A stretch of DNA of 14,481 bases from Bacteroidota bacterium (GTDB lineage: Bacteria; Bacteroidota; Bacteroidia; Cytophagales; Cyclobacteriaceae), in the NCBI GenBank assembly GCA_023417785.1, contig JAEZEH010000058.1, positions 1 through 14,481 of the forward strand, given 5' to 3'. A program made the position numbers and the translations under genes. A model generated the notes under the pieces. The model saw only the letters and a list, made by a program, of their open reading frames with translations, searched no databases and was not told the origin of the DNA. Shown here piece after piece: positions 14,475 to 14,481 of the stretch. The first letter of the stretch is position 1. Every line of letters begins with the position of its first letter.

Positions 14475-14481
14475 AAACGTT

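Noticed and set aside
1..14481. CRISPR array or tRNA genes
   Set aside because: No regularly spaced direct repeats were seen, and apart from the tRNA-like part of tmRNA no cloverleaf was recognised.

Overview
The window looks like chromosomal DNA from a member of the Bacteroidota, probably Cytophagales-like. The signs are an FtsX/MacB-type permease of the kind abundant in that group, relics of Bacteroidetes-type conjugation genes (TraE/DUF4134, TraF/DUF4133, TraG), a dnaX gene of Cytophagales type, a TAnnTTTG promoter box, genes without strong Shine-Dalgarno sequences, and a tmRNA with a Bacteroidetes-like tag. Taxonomy is inferred from family recognition only.

Layout. (1) 1-2643: two repeat units typical of an IS21-family end, then an intact 810-residue ABC-transporter permease. 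(2) 2644-4974: a graveyard of mobile DNA. It holds a decayed conjugation segment (a small membrane-protein gene, traE with an in-frame stop, traF with frameshifts, and the first 31 codons of traG) that breaks off directly into an antisense 3' fragment of the IS21 helper gene istB. A gene-poor stretch with an (AAG)10 tract follows. (3) 4975-7613, minus strand: a core block with dnaX (DNA polymerase III gamma/tau) upstream of a lipid II flippase of the Amj family. dnaX carries a ten-A slippery run; the zero frame stops two codons later (gamma), and a -1 shift opens about 200 more codons (tau). (4) 7951-9056, plus strand: a small four-helix membrane protein, then the tmRNA gene ssrA (tag GESNYAMAA) and a clear intrinsic terminator. 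(5) 9055-10202, minus strand: remains of a prophage abutting the tmRNA 3' side, namely a truncated structural-type protein and the nuclease half of a large terminase. (6) 10516-11687: a lipoprotein with a TolB-like beta-propeller and the 5' stub of a secreted-protein gene. (7) 11688-13933: a complete IS66-family element (tnpA, tnpB, tnpC) with 20-bp inverted ends but no matching 8-bp target duplication. (8) 13934-14481: a small unknown gene framed by a 19-bp inverted repeat that contains its own stop codon, followed by a long-stem palindrome. Together these resemble one unit of a gene-cassette array.

How it fits together: the housekeeping genes (dnaX, amj, ssrA) form a stable core surrounded by repeated insertion, decay and deletion. 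Best candidates for further study are the cassette-like module at 13949-14481, the dnaX slippery site combined with loss of the zinc module, and the tmRNA-adjacent prophage scar.
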